64,000 nt of DNA, from contig CM062214.1 of the NCBI GenBank assembly GCA_031216445.1, positions 13,091,501 through 13,155,500 on the forward strand. The letters are read 5' to 3'. Below the pieces are notes generated by a model. The model saw nothing but the letters and a program-made list of their open reading frames with translations, made no database searches and had not been told where the DNA came from. The DNA comes from Lateolabrax maculatus. Taxonomy: Eukaryota > Chordata > Actinopteri > Acropomatiformes > Lateolabracidae. Numbering within the stretch: the stretch's first letter is position 1; the number at the start of each line of letters is the position of its first letter. Positions 51,601 to 63,118 of this stretch are shown one piece after another. The translations under genes and the position numbers were made by a program.

Positions 51601-54600
51601 TAAATGCATACCATTACTTCTCAGAAAGTTGTTACTAATTTTACTCATTCACTTTCAGTCTCTTCTTGGTTTTGCCAAGTCTGTTAAATGCACCATAGCA
51701 TCCATGGGGTTTATAACCTTTAGAATATACTGCATGTTGTGTGCAGTCTACATCCTTAAATCGTTTTTTTTACAGTAAAAGTTACAATATTTTGATTCTA
51801 AATGCAAATATTCAGCTTAGTTTAGCATATTATACTTGACGAGTACTTGTAGTACAGTATGTATGAATATAACAGCCATATGTATCGGAGTAATGTCTTC
51901 TTCTGTTCTCTCAGAATACAAGGGAAGAGATCAGTAAGATGAGTGAAAAGCCGCCCATGAGTCCTTCTGCAACCTTGCCTGCCACCACGGAGGACGACAG
52001 CTTTGGCTCGAGAAAGGCTCGTTCATCTTTTGGAAAGGGCTTCTTCAAGATCCGTGGGGGCAAGAAGACAGGCAGTACCCCTAACCTTGGTAAGAGCAAA
52101 CCACATGATTTAGCAGCTGGATGAGGGCTTTACAAGGTGACTCAGTCTGTATTTGATGCTAATTGGCTCTTTAGTAGAAAGTGAGATTTGGTTGAAGAAA
52201 AGTTTTTCTTCCAACATGGACAACTTTTTCATTTTCCCAAGCCACACCCATGGAATATACTATATGGACCAAGACCATAATTTGCAGCCCACACAAACTG
52301 TGGTCCCCATTTAATTATGGAAGTCTGTTTCTGTGCTGTTGGATGCCCTTCGTTCTGTGAATGTGCCTTTTTGTGTGTGCTGTACACATGTATGTCCGTG
52401 TTTGTTTCACCTTTCCAACCCTGTTGTTATTTCAATCATAATTTCTGCCCTTTGTCTTGTTCTTTTTTTGTTGGACCCTGTCGTGTGTTGTGTGTGCTTT
52501 GTAACACATGAAGACCGCAGCCGGAGTGCAAGTGCGCCTATGCTAGGTACAGTATAGCCCACAGGTCTTTGTAGGGTTGCACTAGTTCTCTGAAGAAAAC
52601 AAAGGGAACTTTTGAATATATCCTATATCATTGTACACCTATGCCTTTTCTGAACTCATCCATTCGGTTGACATCTTTTTATCATTCCACGTTTCATTAA
52701 CTGCAGTGCTTAAACAACCACACCCTTGGCACTACCCATTCTTTCACAAATACAACATGCTGTCCACCATATGTTGATTTGACTGTGTGCATGAATGTAT
52801 TTGTTTACACTCTTTTGTTTCCGTCAAACCCTTCCCCCAAAACAAATCTGTGTCGAGATCCACATTATCAACTAAATATATTTGTTTGGATCTTGAAGGA
52901 CTTCCACTAAAAAAACAAAACGACTAATGAACTTCAGCTGTGTCAGATGCATGCATACTAGAGAGGGTATTGCTTTTAATGCCCACCACCATGACCTCTG
53001 TCTGTCTAGGTGTAGGAGACATCATGTGTCTGTCTTAGTGTTTTCCGGGTCTCTACACTGACCCCGTGCAGCAGCTCCGTCTCCACCGATCTGTGCACAT
53101 TTGCTACGCTCATGCTGATGACTTTCTCTGGGCATTTGTTTGTACAGCTGAAACAGAGCGGCAGGGCACTGACCATCTGGATCTGGCCGGGCTGCCACAA
53201 AGGTCGGCTAACAGCGACAGCACCCACACACTCCCTACGACCCCAGAGGGCAAGAAAAAATCCAAAGGAATAAAGAAACTCTTCGGGAAGTGAGTAGAAA
53301 ATGAAATGAGAATCTTAAGCTCTTGATTTTAACAATAGTAACCTAAACATGGCAAAATAATTTGAATGTCCTGATTCTTTATGTTAGAATAATGGATTTA
53401 AATGTATACATGTAACAGCTAAAAATATGAAAAAAGTATATGGACATGTTTTGTATGATTTCGAAGGTGTTATAATGTATCTCAAAAAATATTTAAGGCT
53501 AAAAAGGAGTCAGTCTACCACATTTAACCTGGATGACAACCTACCAGAGGGCGAGTTCAAGAGAGGTGGAGTGCGAGCCACAGCCGGACCCAGACTGGGT
53601 TGGTCTCGTGACCTCCAAAGAGTCAACAAGTAAGTCTGTGCATTCAGCCTGAATAATGGGACTCAGAATGTGGATTCCTTGTTTTCAACCTCTGGTGTGC
53701 AATGAAATTCAGAGAGCATGTGATGATTTTTGACAAAGCAGTCTTTGTTGGGATAACAAATACGTGAAAAATGCATGTACTCCACTCATAATTTAAACTT
53801 GTATGTATTTGTTTGTTTCCTTTTTATACCGTTACAAAGTGCCTGCATACCTTATGGAAGTTTTGACCTTTCTATTCTCATTTCTTTTTCGTAGTGAAGT
53901 TGATGCTCCCTTTGCACGCTGGTCAAAGGATCAGGTGTGTGACTGGCTGCAGGAGCAGGGTCTCGGTCTTTATGTGAACATGGCTCGTATATGGATCTCC
54001 TCTGGACAGACGCTTCTACAGGCCTCACAACAGGACCTGGAGAGGGTTAGATGAAGCAGAAGAATTTAATAAGTTTAGCTAAGCCAGCAAAGCGGCAAAG
54101 TATTTTTGTTGCTGAACTTACTCCGCGGTACCTCAGGGATGTTATTTGTAATACATGTTTTCTTTTGGATGTTAAGGAACTGGGCATCAAACACCCACTA
54201 CACAGAAAGAAGCTGCAGCTGGCTCTGCAGGCCCTCGGCTCTGAGGAGGAGAATAATAAGGGAAAGCTGGACTACAACTGGGTGACGAGTGAGTACCAGC
54301 TGCCAGTCCCTGACATGAACCAAGTTATCAGTGCTCCGCTGGTCAAAGGAAATCCGAGGCCAATTATTTGTGTCTTCTTCTTCTTTGTTCTTCCCCATTC
54401 CTCTCAGGATGGCTGGATGACATCGGTCTGCCTCAGTATAAGACACAGTTTGATGAGGGGAGGGTGGATGGTCGCATGCTGCACTACATGACAGTGGTGA
54501 GTGTTTGCGAAACACATGCACTCCCTCCACAGACCCCCTGGTTAAGTAGGTCTGAAGACTCCAGTGCCATCTCACATTAAGATTATTGCAGAGTCTGATG

Positions 54601-57180
54601 AGCTCCACTGGAGATGTCCTGGTCTCACCCTCCATATTGGGACAGTGCTGAAGGCACACCACAGCGTCTGCCCTTGTTCAAACTGTGATTTATTTACACT
54701 GGTTTTTTGCTAGGGAATGTTCATTTTGTTATGTCTTTTATATAATTTATTATTTGATAAATACATATATTTTTTATGTTCTTTTATAATATATACTTTG
54801 TCACAGCTTCAACTGAACTTTGATTTTATTGAAGTCATTAATCATTAGTCATAAGTCATTAATGTCTGACTTTGTCCCTCAGGATGACCTGCTTTCTCTA
54901 AAAGTGGGGAGTGTCCTGCATCACCTCAGTATCAAGAGAGCTATCCAAGTGCTCCGACTCAACAACTATGAGCCCAACTGCTTGCGTCGTAGGCCATCTG
55001 ATGAGGTGCATTCACTTCACCAGTCACCTGAGAAATGATTTGAAAGGGCTTAACAGCCTGTTCTATCGTTTGACAAACTGGTTTTATAATGCACAGCTGT
55101 ATGTAAATATATCCCATTTCTAATTCTCTTTCTGCGCTTTGTGCCCATAGAACAACATTTCTCCAGCAGAGATTTCCCAGTGGACCAACCATAGGGTGAT
55201 GGAGTGGCTGCGGTCTGTGGACCTCGCTGAATACGCTCCCAACCTGAGAGGCAGCGGTGTGCACGGAGGCCTGATGGTGAGGCAGTCCCGTGTTCAGTCT
55301 TCCTTGGAAACAGAGATTCTCTCCTTAATGTATCCACTCCTAATACATCTCCTCTCTCTTTAGGTTCTGGAGCCACGGTTCAACGTGGAAACCATGGCTT
55401 TGCTGCTGAACATCCCCCCCAACAAGACGCTGCTGCGGCGCCACCTCGGCACACATTTCAACCTTCTTATTGGCTCAGAGGCCCAGCAGCTCAAACAGGA
55501 GTGTCTTGAAAACCCAGACTACACTCTGCTTACTGCCACCACTAAAGTCAAGGTAATGCATGGCTTCTGAAGATAGAGTGCCTGTGCTTCATAATATTAC
55601 TGCTAGTACGTTTCTTACAGTGGTTACAAGGGTTCCTAGGGTAATGAATGTCCAAGAAATGTTTTGTTTTTTTATGTAATGGTTTGGAAATCTGTAAAAT
55701 ATCAAAACTTTGGATTTTACATTACGATACTAAGTTTAACCAACTTATCGTGAAAGTTTTCATTCTTATGTACAGTAGCTTTTAAACTTAAAACCTAACT
55801 AAACAATTTTCAATTAGTAGACCCTTAAAGTTTATTTACAGTAGTGCAATTATGTAGTCAGAAAAGAAAAAAAATGTAATTGTAAAAAAAGGGGGAGGGG
55901 GACTCTGAGGGGTTTGTGCATTCCTGTTTGTATATCTAAATGTATCTATATAAAATTGATAGACTGTATTCTGTCTTCTCTCTCCTCGTTCACGCCAGCC
56001 AAGGAAACTGTCATTTGGTAACTTTGGCAGTCTGAGGAAGAAGAAGCAGGATGAGAATGAGGAGTACGTTTGTCCAATGGACGTGCAGATGCCAAAGGGA
56101 CGAAGCTTTCAGAAAGGCTTCGAGCTCCAAATCTACGAGGACGACCTTGACAGGCTAGAACAGGTGACCTTGTCCTTCAAAAGATCTATTGAATGATTAT
56201 CACTTAAAACATGGACAATTACAGCCTGGCATCGCTAGAATTGCTAGAACCTCTCAGTTCATTTTTGATTTCTAAGGGGCGTTATCGACGGGCGAAGACA
56301 ACGAAACGCCATCCTGTCGGACAGTACGTCCTGTCAGAAGTTCGGCAAACACATATTTCTTATCAACATAAAGTTTAAGTGCAGTTGTTTGTTCTTCTTT
56401 TAAAAAGTTACCGTCCAGTCCATTTAATACTGCAGCTGTAGCCGGCCGCTGAGCGTTCCGTATTGGCAGGCAGCCATCTTGGATATTTACAAAGATGCCT
56501 GAACTGCGCTTGTCTCTGTCAGTCATCGTATTAAACCGGCCTCGCACTAAATAAACACTTGTGATTTGTTTGCCCGAGAAATCAGCAGAAAAGTCAGTTC
56601 AAATGGGAGAGGGGCCAGACGTATCTGCCAGAGCAAATGAAACAAGCTTGCAGATTTGTGTGGTTCCCAGGCTAGGACAATTATACATCTAATTGCATGT
56701 ACATTATATCTGAAATCTAATTCTATGAAAGGCATTTATTATGTGCATCATATGGAGAATTAGTATTATTTATTTTGGTATTGTGTGTACATTGTCACGT
56801 GTTGCTTGAAAGGTGACTTAATATTACTCAGATGTTTACTCAGTAGAAGTATCTGGACAGTTTAAGTTTGTATATTTTATTGTGGGCTTGAAAGCTGCTT
56901 CTTGTTTCACAGATGGAGGACTCTGAGGGAACTGTGAGACAGATTGGAGCTTTCTCCGAGGGTATTCAAAACTTGACGGTAAGAATCTGAAGGTTGACCT
57001 GGACACACAGCACACTGTACTTATTGATACTATTGTTTCAGGAGCTTTTGGTTTGTAAAGTTAACATATATTTTTTTGTGTTGTGGCTTTTACCAGAGCA
57101 TGCTGAAAGATGACGAATTCTTCAAAGAGATTTCAAATTCACCGAACCCCAGTGTAACAGATGAGGACTCCAACGCATGA
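42898..57180 (+). CDS. ppfibp1: Liprin-beta-1 (PPFIBP1), about 27 coding exons, complete
   Basis: A scaffold protein of the LAR-phosphatase-interacting liprin family. Coding exons: 42898-42961, 43263-43471, 44504-44593, 44707-44820, 45353-45481, 46490-46582, 47187-47279, 47976-48093, [48288-48332], 49358-49419, 49524-49608, 50073-50212, 50793-50854, 51476-51536, 51915-52089, [52514-52546], 53148-53289, 53498-53629, 53895-54045, 54177-54288, 54408-54496, 54883-55005, 55151-55276, 55364-55552, 55999-56163, 56913-56978, 57097-57180; brackets mark microexons. Phases agree throughout, giving 983 aa. It starts MMSDASDMLAAALEQMDG. A liprin coiled coil (about 90-370) includes LTDQVEAQGEKIRDLD and KKAVESLMAANEEKDRKIE. 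Then come the basic SSFGKGFFKIRGGKK and GIKKLFGKLKRSQSTTF segments, and three SAM domains starting near residues 620, 695 and 780 (WSKDQVCDWLQEQGLG, WLDDIGLPQYKTQFDEGR, HRVMEWLRSVDLAEYAPNL). It ends VTDEDSNA. No damage was seen. Confidence 0.95.
44821..44852 (+). repeat. (GT)16 microsatellite overlapping a ppfibp1 splice donor
   Basis: The exon ending ...CTGCAACAG at 44820 is followed directly by sixteen GT dinucleotides, so the donor GT is the first unit of the microsatellite. Confidence 0.93.
45549..45621 (+). repeat. (CA)n microsatellite in ppfibp1 intron
   Basis: An interrupted CA run of about 70 bases starts 68 bases after the exon ending at 45481. Confidence 0.92.
48288..48332 (+). other. 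ppfibp1: ppfibp1 in-frame 45-nt microexon
   Basis: Bordered by a good acceptor (TGTTTAG) and donor (GTAAGG). It is exactly 15 codons and in phase with the exons ending at 48093 and starting at 49358, adding VSHPDETLRKRLKEK within the coiled-coil region. I recall a comparable optional DENFKKKLKEKN-type segment in human PPFIBP1 isoforms, so it is probably a conserved alternative exon. Confidence 0.75.
51296..51345 (+). other. ppfibp1: Uncertain ppfibp1 exon, frame-disrupting if included
   Basis: Acceptor (TTTGCTGCAG) and donor (GTATGT) are good and the 50-nt interior is open in phase (HTECEKCLSSRKLHMR). However, 50 nt is not a multiple of three. Inclusion shifts the next exons and meets a TGA early in the exon starting at 51915. 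Skipping it keeps the frame. It could be a poison exon, could use a weaker donor at 51349/51350 (54 nt, in frame), or could be a false call. Confidence 0.35.
52514..52546 (+). other. ppfibp1: ppfibp1 in-frame 33-nt microexon
   Basis: Eleven codons (DRSRSASAPML) in phase with the neighbouring exons, with donor GTACAG and a rather poor acceptor (no good pyrimidine run before AAG). I recall a closely similar DRKRSASAPTL insert in human PPFIBP1 isoforms, which supports it. It adds an RS-rich potential phosphorylation site next to the basic segment. Confidence 0.7.
56272..56690 (-). mobile_element. Repeat fragment with RecQ-like helicase remnant in ppfibp1 intron
   Basis: On the minus strand the stretch at 56547-56272 is open for 91 codons. 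Its segment GNFLKEEQTTALKLYVDKKYVF has the spacing of the Q-motif lead-in of RecQ/DEAD helicases, but the following Walker A (normally PTGxGKS) is replaced by LLTGRTVRQ. GC content is higher than the flanks. I read it as a decayed piece of a dispersed helicase-like fish repeat. Family assignment is by pattern only. Confidence 0.4.
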
Positions 57181-58131
57181 AACTGTCAGCACCATGAGAC
57201 CTGGTCCTGCTGTGAATGAAACTCTGTGCCGACTCTCTTTACTCACACACAGACTTGTTTCAACAAACCCCAAGAATACTGCCACATTTCTTTTTAGTGT
57301 TACATTCAAAGATGAGCCAAAAGTATTACAGTGTCTTTTATTTTTTCAGTTTCAAACGATGGTGTTGTGAAAACCTATAGTCCAGTAGCCACTATTACTC
57401 CTGAACTTTGTCTCCATTACTGTCGTCTGATGACGGAGGGAACATTTAGGGCAACACCACTGCTTGCCTGCCAGCTGGTTTCTGGAGATATTTTGTACTC
57501 AGTTGTGTACTGGCATTTTTTCTATTTATGATAGAACAGCAGAAAAAAAAGACATCTAAAATATGCCAATATAGATTTTAATATATGTCTTTTAAATTGC
57601 TTTCTGACTGTAGAAATATTGAAAAAAAAGAAGACATGGACTTCATTCTGAAGTGAAGCTGAGAAGATTTTCCCATTTTTTCCCAGTTATTGTAAAGTAA
57701 TAACTCCGAAACAGCTGCTATGTTTTTACAGGACTTAACCTTGCTAATTAAATGGAAATTGTCATGTATTTTATCCTACGCTGAGCATTTTACAGGTTTT
57801 CACTCAACAGTAATACTCTACATGCACTTGCACCAATACATATCGTACAGTACTAAGTCTAATGCATATCATTGCATGGTATTGAAATTCAACACATTAA
57901 TATAAGAGCTTGTTGTTTATTTTATTTTACTATAAATTGATTTTTTTAGTGGAACTGTTAGCTGACAGTTATTTTTAGAAAAAGAGTTGTGGCATGTTCA
58001 GATTTATAAGATTAAGTCAGGTTTTTATCAAAATAATGTTGTAATGCAACCCTCAACCATACCTGAGAAGATAGACTGTTGTTTTTGTTTTGTTTTGTTT
58101 TTTTACATTTTTAATTTCTGAGATCAATAAA
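57181..58131 (+). other. ppfibp1: ppfibp1 3' UTR with polyadenylation signal
   Basis: No coding evidence after the stop. AATAAA at 58126-58131 ('gagatcaataaagtaattt') follows a T-rich stretch and is the best candidate for the transcript end. Confidence 0.6.
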
Positions 58132-59574
58132 GTAATTTAAATCAGTTTGGATTCTCCTCAAATGGACACAATCAAGTCTTTAACACAAACTGAGGACAGA
58201 AGAGATGATGGGAGAGTTGCTGATTTCACTGCTAAATAATGAAAAGGAAATTGTCCTACAATTTTGGCCGTATGTAATTGTGAATCTTTAGTACAGATAT
58301 AGGCAATAAATGAAAGGCATTACATCAATCTCACTCTTTTGTATTTATATTGTAGCTCAACTTCGATCATGTTGACCAATTGGAGAAATCCGCACTGTCA
58401 CTGCAAGACAAGTATATTTAGGAGGCGAGGGAGAACAGAAATATGAAGCACCGCGTGCAAACAACTCAGGGGTAACTACCCAGTAATTGAGAATTCAGAT
58501 TTCAAAGCTACATTAGATAGACATCTCAGAAACTGAGACCGTATTGCCAGGGATTAAATTGTAAGGCGTAATCACAAAAACGAGAATAATTGATACCGTT
58601 TGCTGTTTGATGCAGTATAAAGTAAAAGACCCTAATTTAAGACGGGGAATGGGATGATGGCCTTTCATGAGACACAGACCTAAGAGCTTAGGTGTGAATA
58701 ATAGAAAAAAAACGTATGCCTCTTATTCCAAAATATGTTAATTTGAGGGTAGAAACAAGAAGAAATATTACTTTTAGTTTGACATAGATTTAGCCCACTT
58801 CACACAATCATTTAACTAAAGCAGAAATTTTGAACTGGTGGCACAGGAAATGGTTTGCACCACTTGAGCAGACGGTTTCGAACAAAATATAATGGTATAT
58901 TAAACGAGGTTGCAGTTCAGGGTTCTCCTGACTTTGGTCAGCTGTAAAGAAAAAAAAAAACATTTTAGGACCAATCTTTTTTTCTCAAGTTGTTACATAT
59001 ATGCTTAGATGAATGTTCAGTTTCTAACTTTTTGAATTAATTGTTCTGCACAGTTTCTATCATTTTATTTGGTAGGTAATGTAGTTTGATGACAGGTATA
59101 ATTGGGTAAGTATGGTTAATTGGTTGGATAACTAACACATCACGTATTCATCACTTAAGTTCTGACAAGATTATTAAATTAGTTGATATTTACCATTTTC
59201 TACATTTTTTACACCTCATTTTGCACCTCCACCTCCTCTCCCCTGTACTCTCGTTTCCTCTCAGTCTAAATTCATTTTTTCTTCTTTCCATTCACGTCAC
59301 TTCTCTTTAATTATTTATTCTCCTTTATTCTCTTTAGAAAAACAAATACAGACAAAGGGAAATAACAGTTACAATCTTAAGACAATAAAGGTGAGCAGAA
59401 GAGTTTTTATCAAAATAAATTAAATATTAGGAAATTGATATATACCATTTTCATGAGAGGGTTTACACTTACATTTTACCCTCCCACCTCGTTGCCTCTC
59501 GTCTTCTATTGTTCTCATTTCATTTTCTCATCTATTGTATTTTTCTCCTTTTCTTGTCTCTTCGCATCTCTTCT
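58132..59574. other. Intergenic, nothing recognised
   Basis: AT-rich sequence without a supportable exon, RNA gene or clear repeat on either strand. Confidence 0.4.
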
Positions 59575-59689
59575 TTAATAGTTTGCAGAGGCTTTCTTGC
59601 GCCACCTGCTGCCAAAGAGATTTCTCACCTTCTGTAAAAGCCCCACGTCCCTCTGCTCAGGGCAGAACACCCGAAAGACCACTGGGTGC

Positions 59690-60070
59690 CTAAGGTTGGT
59701 GAGAGGAGCCCGTCTTTCTTAGGATGATCCTGGCAGGATCATCTGACGGCACACATGTCCAGTGTTCTCCCTCTGACTCTGGGGCCGGGGAGCCAGAGCA
59801 CGAGGCAGTGGAAGAACAAGGGGAGGAAGAAGAGCGAGAGGAGGAGCTAGACGACAAGCAAGCGCGAGAGCAATAGGAGGAGCGAGGGGATGAGTGGGGG
59901 GAGCAAGAGGGAGAGCTTGGGGGGGAGTTGGTGAAGGAGCCAGGTGGGGAACGAGTTGGGGAGCCACTGGGGGAGGTCGGTGCTGGGATCCTACGGAGGA
60001 TGAGCCGTGGGCTGCTGGGCAGGTTGGGGTTTGGAATGAACACAGACGTCCATGTCCAGCGTTGGTCCAT
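59690..60070 (-). CDS. Candidate exon of an unrecognised Ser/Pro-rich protein
   Basis: On the minus strand a good acceptor (TTTTTCCCTTCAG) at 60071 opens a frame of 126 codons to a TAG at 59692-59690. It begins MDQRWTWTSVFIPNPNLPSS, continues as a low-complexity Ser/Pro-rich middle (many SPS and SSS runs), and closes with CVPSDDPARIILRKTG. The short motif RLILRR near the start and RIILRK near the end resemble each other. A second frame just downstream (to a TAA at 59577-59575) encodes RHPVVFRVFCPEQRDVG and LLQKVRNLFGSRWRKK, which also looks coding. The true 3' end may therefore involve a short intron or a frameshift. No partner exons upstream were recognised, and the family is unknown to me. 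Confidence 0.35.
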   Translation of the reverse strand: MDQRWTWTSVFIPNPNLPSSPRLILRRIPAPTSPSGSPTRSPPGSFTNSPPSSPSCSPHSSPRSSYCSRACLSSSSSSRSSSSPCSSTASCSGSPAPESEGEHWTCVPSDDPARIILRKTGSSHQP

Positions 60071-60072
60071 CT

Positions 60073-62027
60073 GAAGGGAAAAACAAATGCAACCTTCAGA
60101 CCACTGCTCCACATCATATTAACCATGCCATGAACTGTTATACCATAGTGACTCCCTGGAAAACTCATCTCATCACATATTGAAGTAAAGTATTAGTACC
60201 ACAGTGAAGTAATACTCCATTAAAAGTAAATGTGTGGAAGTATTTGGATAAAATAGTAAAGTGCCAAACGTATGTACTATTTTTAATGAATAATAAATCA
60301 GCATATGAAGAATTAGTCTGTATAAAGTTGATGACGGACATGTGTCATCATGTCGTCATATGTTGTCAGTGAGATGGAGACAGATTAAATGTCAAAGCCT
60401 TACATATCATTGGCCCTGTGGATATCAACTTTTGTCTCAAAACAGCTGAATTATGCATTATAAATACATAAATAAACATTATTTTTGTTAGTATTTCGCA
60501 ACTTGTTTTTCAACAGTTCGGGAAGACGATCTGTATAAAACAAATGAAGAAAGCAAGTTTTGGTTTCCGTATTCAGACTTGGTCACAACAGTCAAACGTC
60601 AGTGCCATTTGCTTAATTTATACTGAAAATTGAAAATAGAGGCAATTACATCAGTGGATTTCAGGGGTTTGGAACGTTTAAAGGTAAAATACATAGAAAA
60701 CTACAAGGGTTTAAAAAAGTGTAAAAATCTCACATCTTCCATGCAAGAAGTTTTTGTCAGTGACAATCTTAATCTAACTAAAGGTCCAGATCGAAGAATT
60801 CATCGGCTGATGTTCCTTTTCAAAGAGTAAAAGTTTGATTACCTTGATATCCTTAAATCTGTGTTTTTCTCGCCGTTTTCTGAGGTTTGTTTGTGTTTAA
60901 ACGATGTTCATGTCTAAATGATGCACCTGGAGACCAAACATAACAACCAGGGAATCTTCAGGTCCCTTCTAAGAACAAGTTTCATCCAATCAGCATTGTG
61001 ACGAGATCAAGCCCATATTTAACTGTGAAGAGCTTTAAAATGTAGACTACTCCTCCTACATGTGTGCTATAAGGTTTGGTTCCCATCTTTATAACCTGTT
61101 AGGGGCCAAAAAATTGCTCCTTCTGACTCCAGATCTTCTGCCCTCTGCACTGTGTATGTGCTCTGGCCTCAAAGTTACCATTAAGTCCGGAGCAACCAGT
61201 CCTTTGCTGCAACAATGTTGTGTTAGTTTGTGGCAAATCTGATGGAATACAACTTTATTAGGAATAACCAGCACGTGAGCACATATAACCTAAAATAATT
61301 AAGCTCTTACAACTAGATTGTGACTCAGGGTCATATGACATGTTAAAAAAAAATTGGCACGTATCCCTGGCCCAAAGGGCAACCAGGACAGATGGATGCT
61401 CCACTTATTGCAAACACTGTTCTAGATATTGTAAAACAATATAAAAATGTTTGGGGGTGTCAGGGTTTTGGCACTGACCTTCATCCTATATGGTTCTATA
61501 CTGTTTGACAGTTTTACCCCCCATTGTTTTGATGCATTTTCAGAAGCAGAAAAATGTAAAATAAAAATGAAGAAAACATTTTCGACAGTTTGTTTACCGG
61601 TCCACACCCTGCCTGCCTTAGGCAACAGGCGTCTCTCCATAGATAGACTACATTATTGCTCTCTTTACTCCATTTTTTTTTGGCAAACACCAGGTAACCC
61701 ACCTGGAGTGTCCCTTAAAACACATGACGTCATACTGATTATGGAGTCTAAGGTTTTGTACCTTTGTGCGTGCATGCATCACAGAAACAGATTCCTCTGA
61801 TATTGTGCAGCTGAAGACTCCGGTGAGATCTGCACCTGTGTTAGATGTTTGCAAACTACGCTTTCTGCAGACAGTGATAGTTGTGTGAGACAACTCTGTA
61901 AAAAAAAAAAAAAAAAAAAGAACCATTCACTGGAATGCACCTGAAGCTGTGATCACTGCACCCACACCACCACATTGGTAGTTAAGGAGCACACCTGGCA
62001 AAGGTTGATAATGCCAGTGAAAACAAA
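60073..62027. other. Intergenic, nothing recognised
   Basis: No exon chain was found on either strand. A run of about 19 A at 61901-61919 might mark the end of a retroposed sequence. The frames at 61060-61274 and 61422-61800 have no family signature. Confidence 0.35.
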
Positions 62028-62041
62028 GCGCCCCCTAGTGG
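62028..62041 (-). promoter_or_regulatory. CTCF motif, reverse
   Basis: Read on the minus strand it is CCACTAGGGGGCGC, a very strong match to the CTCF core consensus. It lies about 160 bp before the endoribonuclease start codon, between ppfibp1 and that gene. Motif match only. Confidence 0.6.
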
Positions 62042-62197
62042 CTGTTCGACTCACACGGGTCCGTGGACACCGGAGCGGGTTCGTCCAGGTTTGCACATGC
62101 GCAGTTAATGGACGCCGTCCTGCAGGGTGTGAATGAAGCGCGGGTGGAGCACAGTGGTGAGTCGGAGCTGGAGGACTGGAGGCTTGCGAGAAGCATC

Positions 62198-63118
62198 ATG
62201 GCTGCGAGGTGCGTGCTTTTATCTCTGGCCGAGCACTGATCAGACAGTGAAACTTCAGTTTGGCTCCATTGTTTTAGTTTATAACTCTGTGTTTTTTAAG
62301 AATACACTGAACTGCAGGTATCTTTTTTCCCTTAATGTTAGACAATAGACTAGATTAGGTAAGAATAAAGTTGTTTTTTATTTTTATTTTTTATTTTTTT
62401 AAATGTTTTGACATGTTTTCGAAATTGTGTGTGATGCACAGGTTGTGTGGAGTCCTTGCCCTTGTTGCAGTGTTTCTCAGTGGACTGGATGCATCCAGGT
62501 ACAGTAGCCAATAGCAACATGTCTCATGAATTATTGTGACTATTGTGTTTGCCGGTGTTTGTCAGTTCTGTATTTCTCCTGCCTGACTTTGTGTAACAGA
62601 CCGGTTGCAAACCAGGAACTGTCCAATATTTTCAATGAGCTGTGGAGGTTGGATGTGAATCGCATGACTCCTGGGACAGACTACACAATCTCTGTTCAGG
62701 TATGGAGCATATTCTTGTTCAGCCAACCCCTTATCTTCTGTTTTCACAAAGATGTGTTCTGTGTTTGAACTGTCCAGGGTAGAGCCAGTTTTGTGAACCA
62801 GGGCAGCCATGTTGTGCAGGATCACGCCTCACAGCCTCTGTTCTCCAACGTTAATGAGAACAAACTGCAGAACACAACCACCTTCTCCCGTAAGTGTCTG
62901 TCTGCAACAGACAGAAATTGTTTTTCTCTTTCTGAGCCTAAAAATCCTGCTGATTTGCCGGCTTCACTGTAATAAGTGGGATTTTTGTGCCTGCAGGGTT
63001 GACAAAACTCCTGGACAACTATGAGCGGTCCGTAGGCGTGACCGAACAAGTCACAACAGAGGAGCTGACAGAGATTAATCTCTTCCTGGATGCCGTCTTA
63101 GACACAGAAGTCATGAAG
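62198..63118 (+). CDS. EndoU-family secreted poly(U)-specific endoribonuclease, first five coding exons (cut by window end)
   Basis: The EndoU family cleaves RNA at uridines; this member is predicted to be secreted. Coding exons: 62198-62208, 62442-62498, 62600-62699, 62778-62889, 62997-63118. They are phase-consistent and give 134 codons of an expected roughly 300. The start MAARLCGVLALVAVFLSGLDA is a signal peptide. The N-terminal half of the EndoU domain follows directly: ELSNIFNELWRLDVNRM and GTDYTISVQG, then PLFSNVNENKLQ, then FLDAVLDTEVMK. No somatomedin-B domains precede it, unlike mammalian ENDOU. The catalytic histidines and lysine lie in the missing half. The ATG at 62198 has a strong context. 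An in-frame upstream ATG at 62108 would add 30 residues and bury the signal peptide, so I did not use it. The exact paralogue is unclear. Confidence 0.88.
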
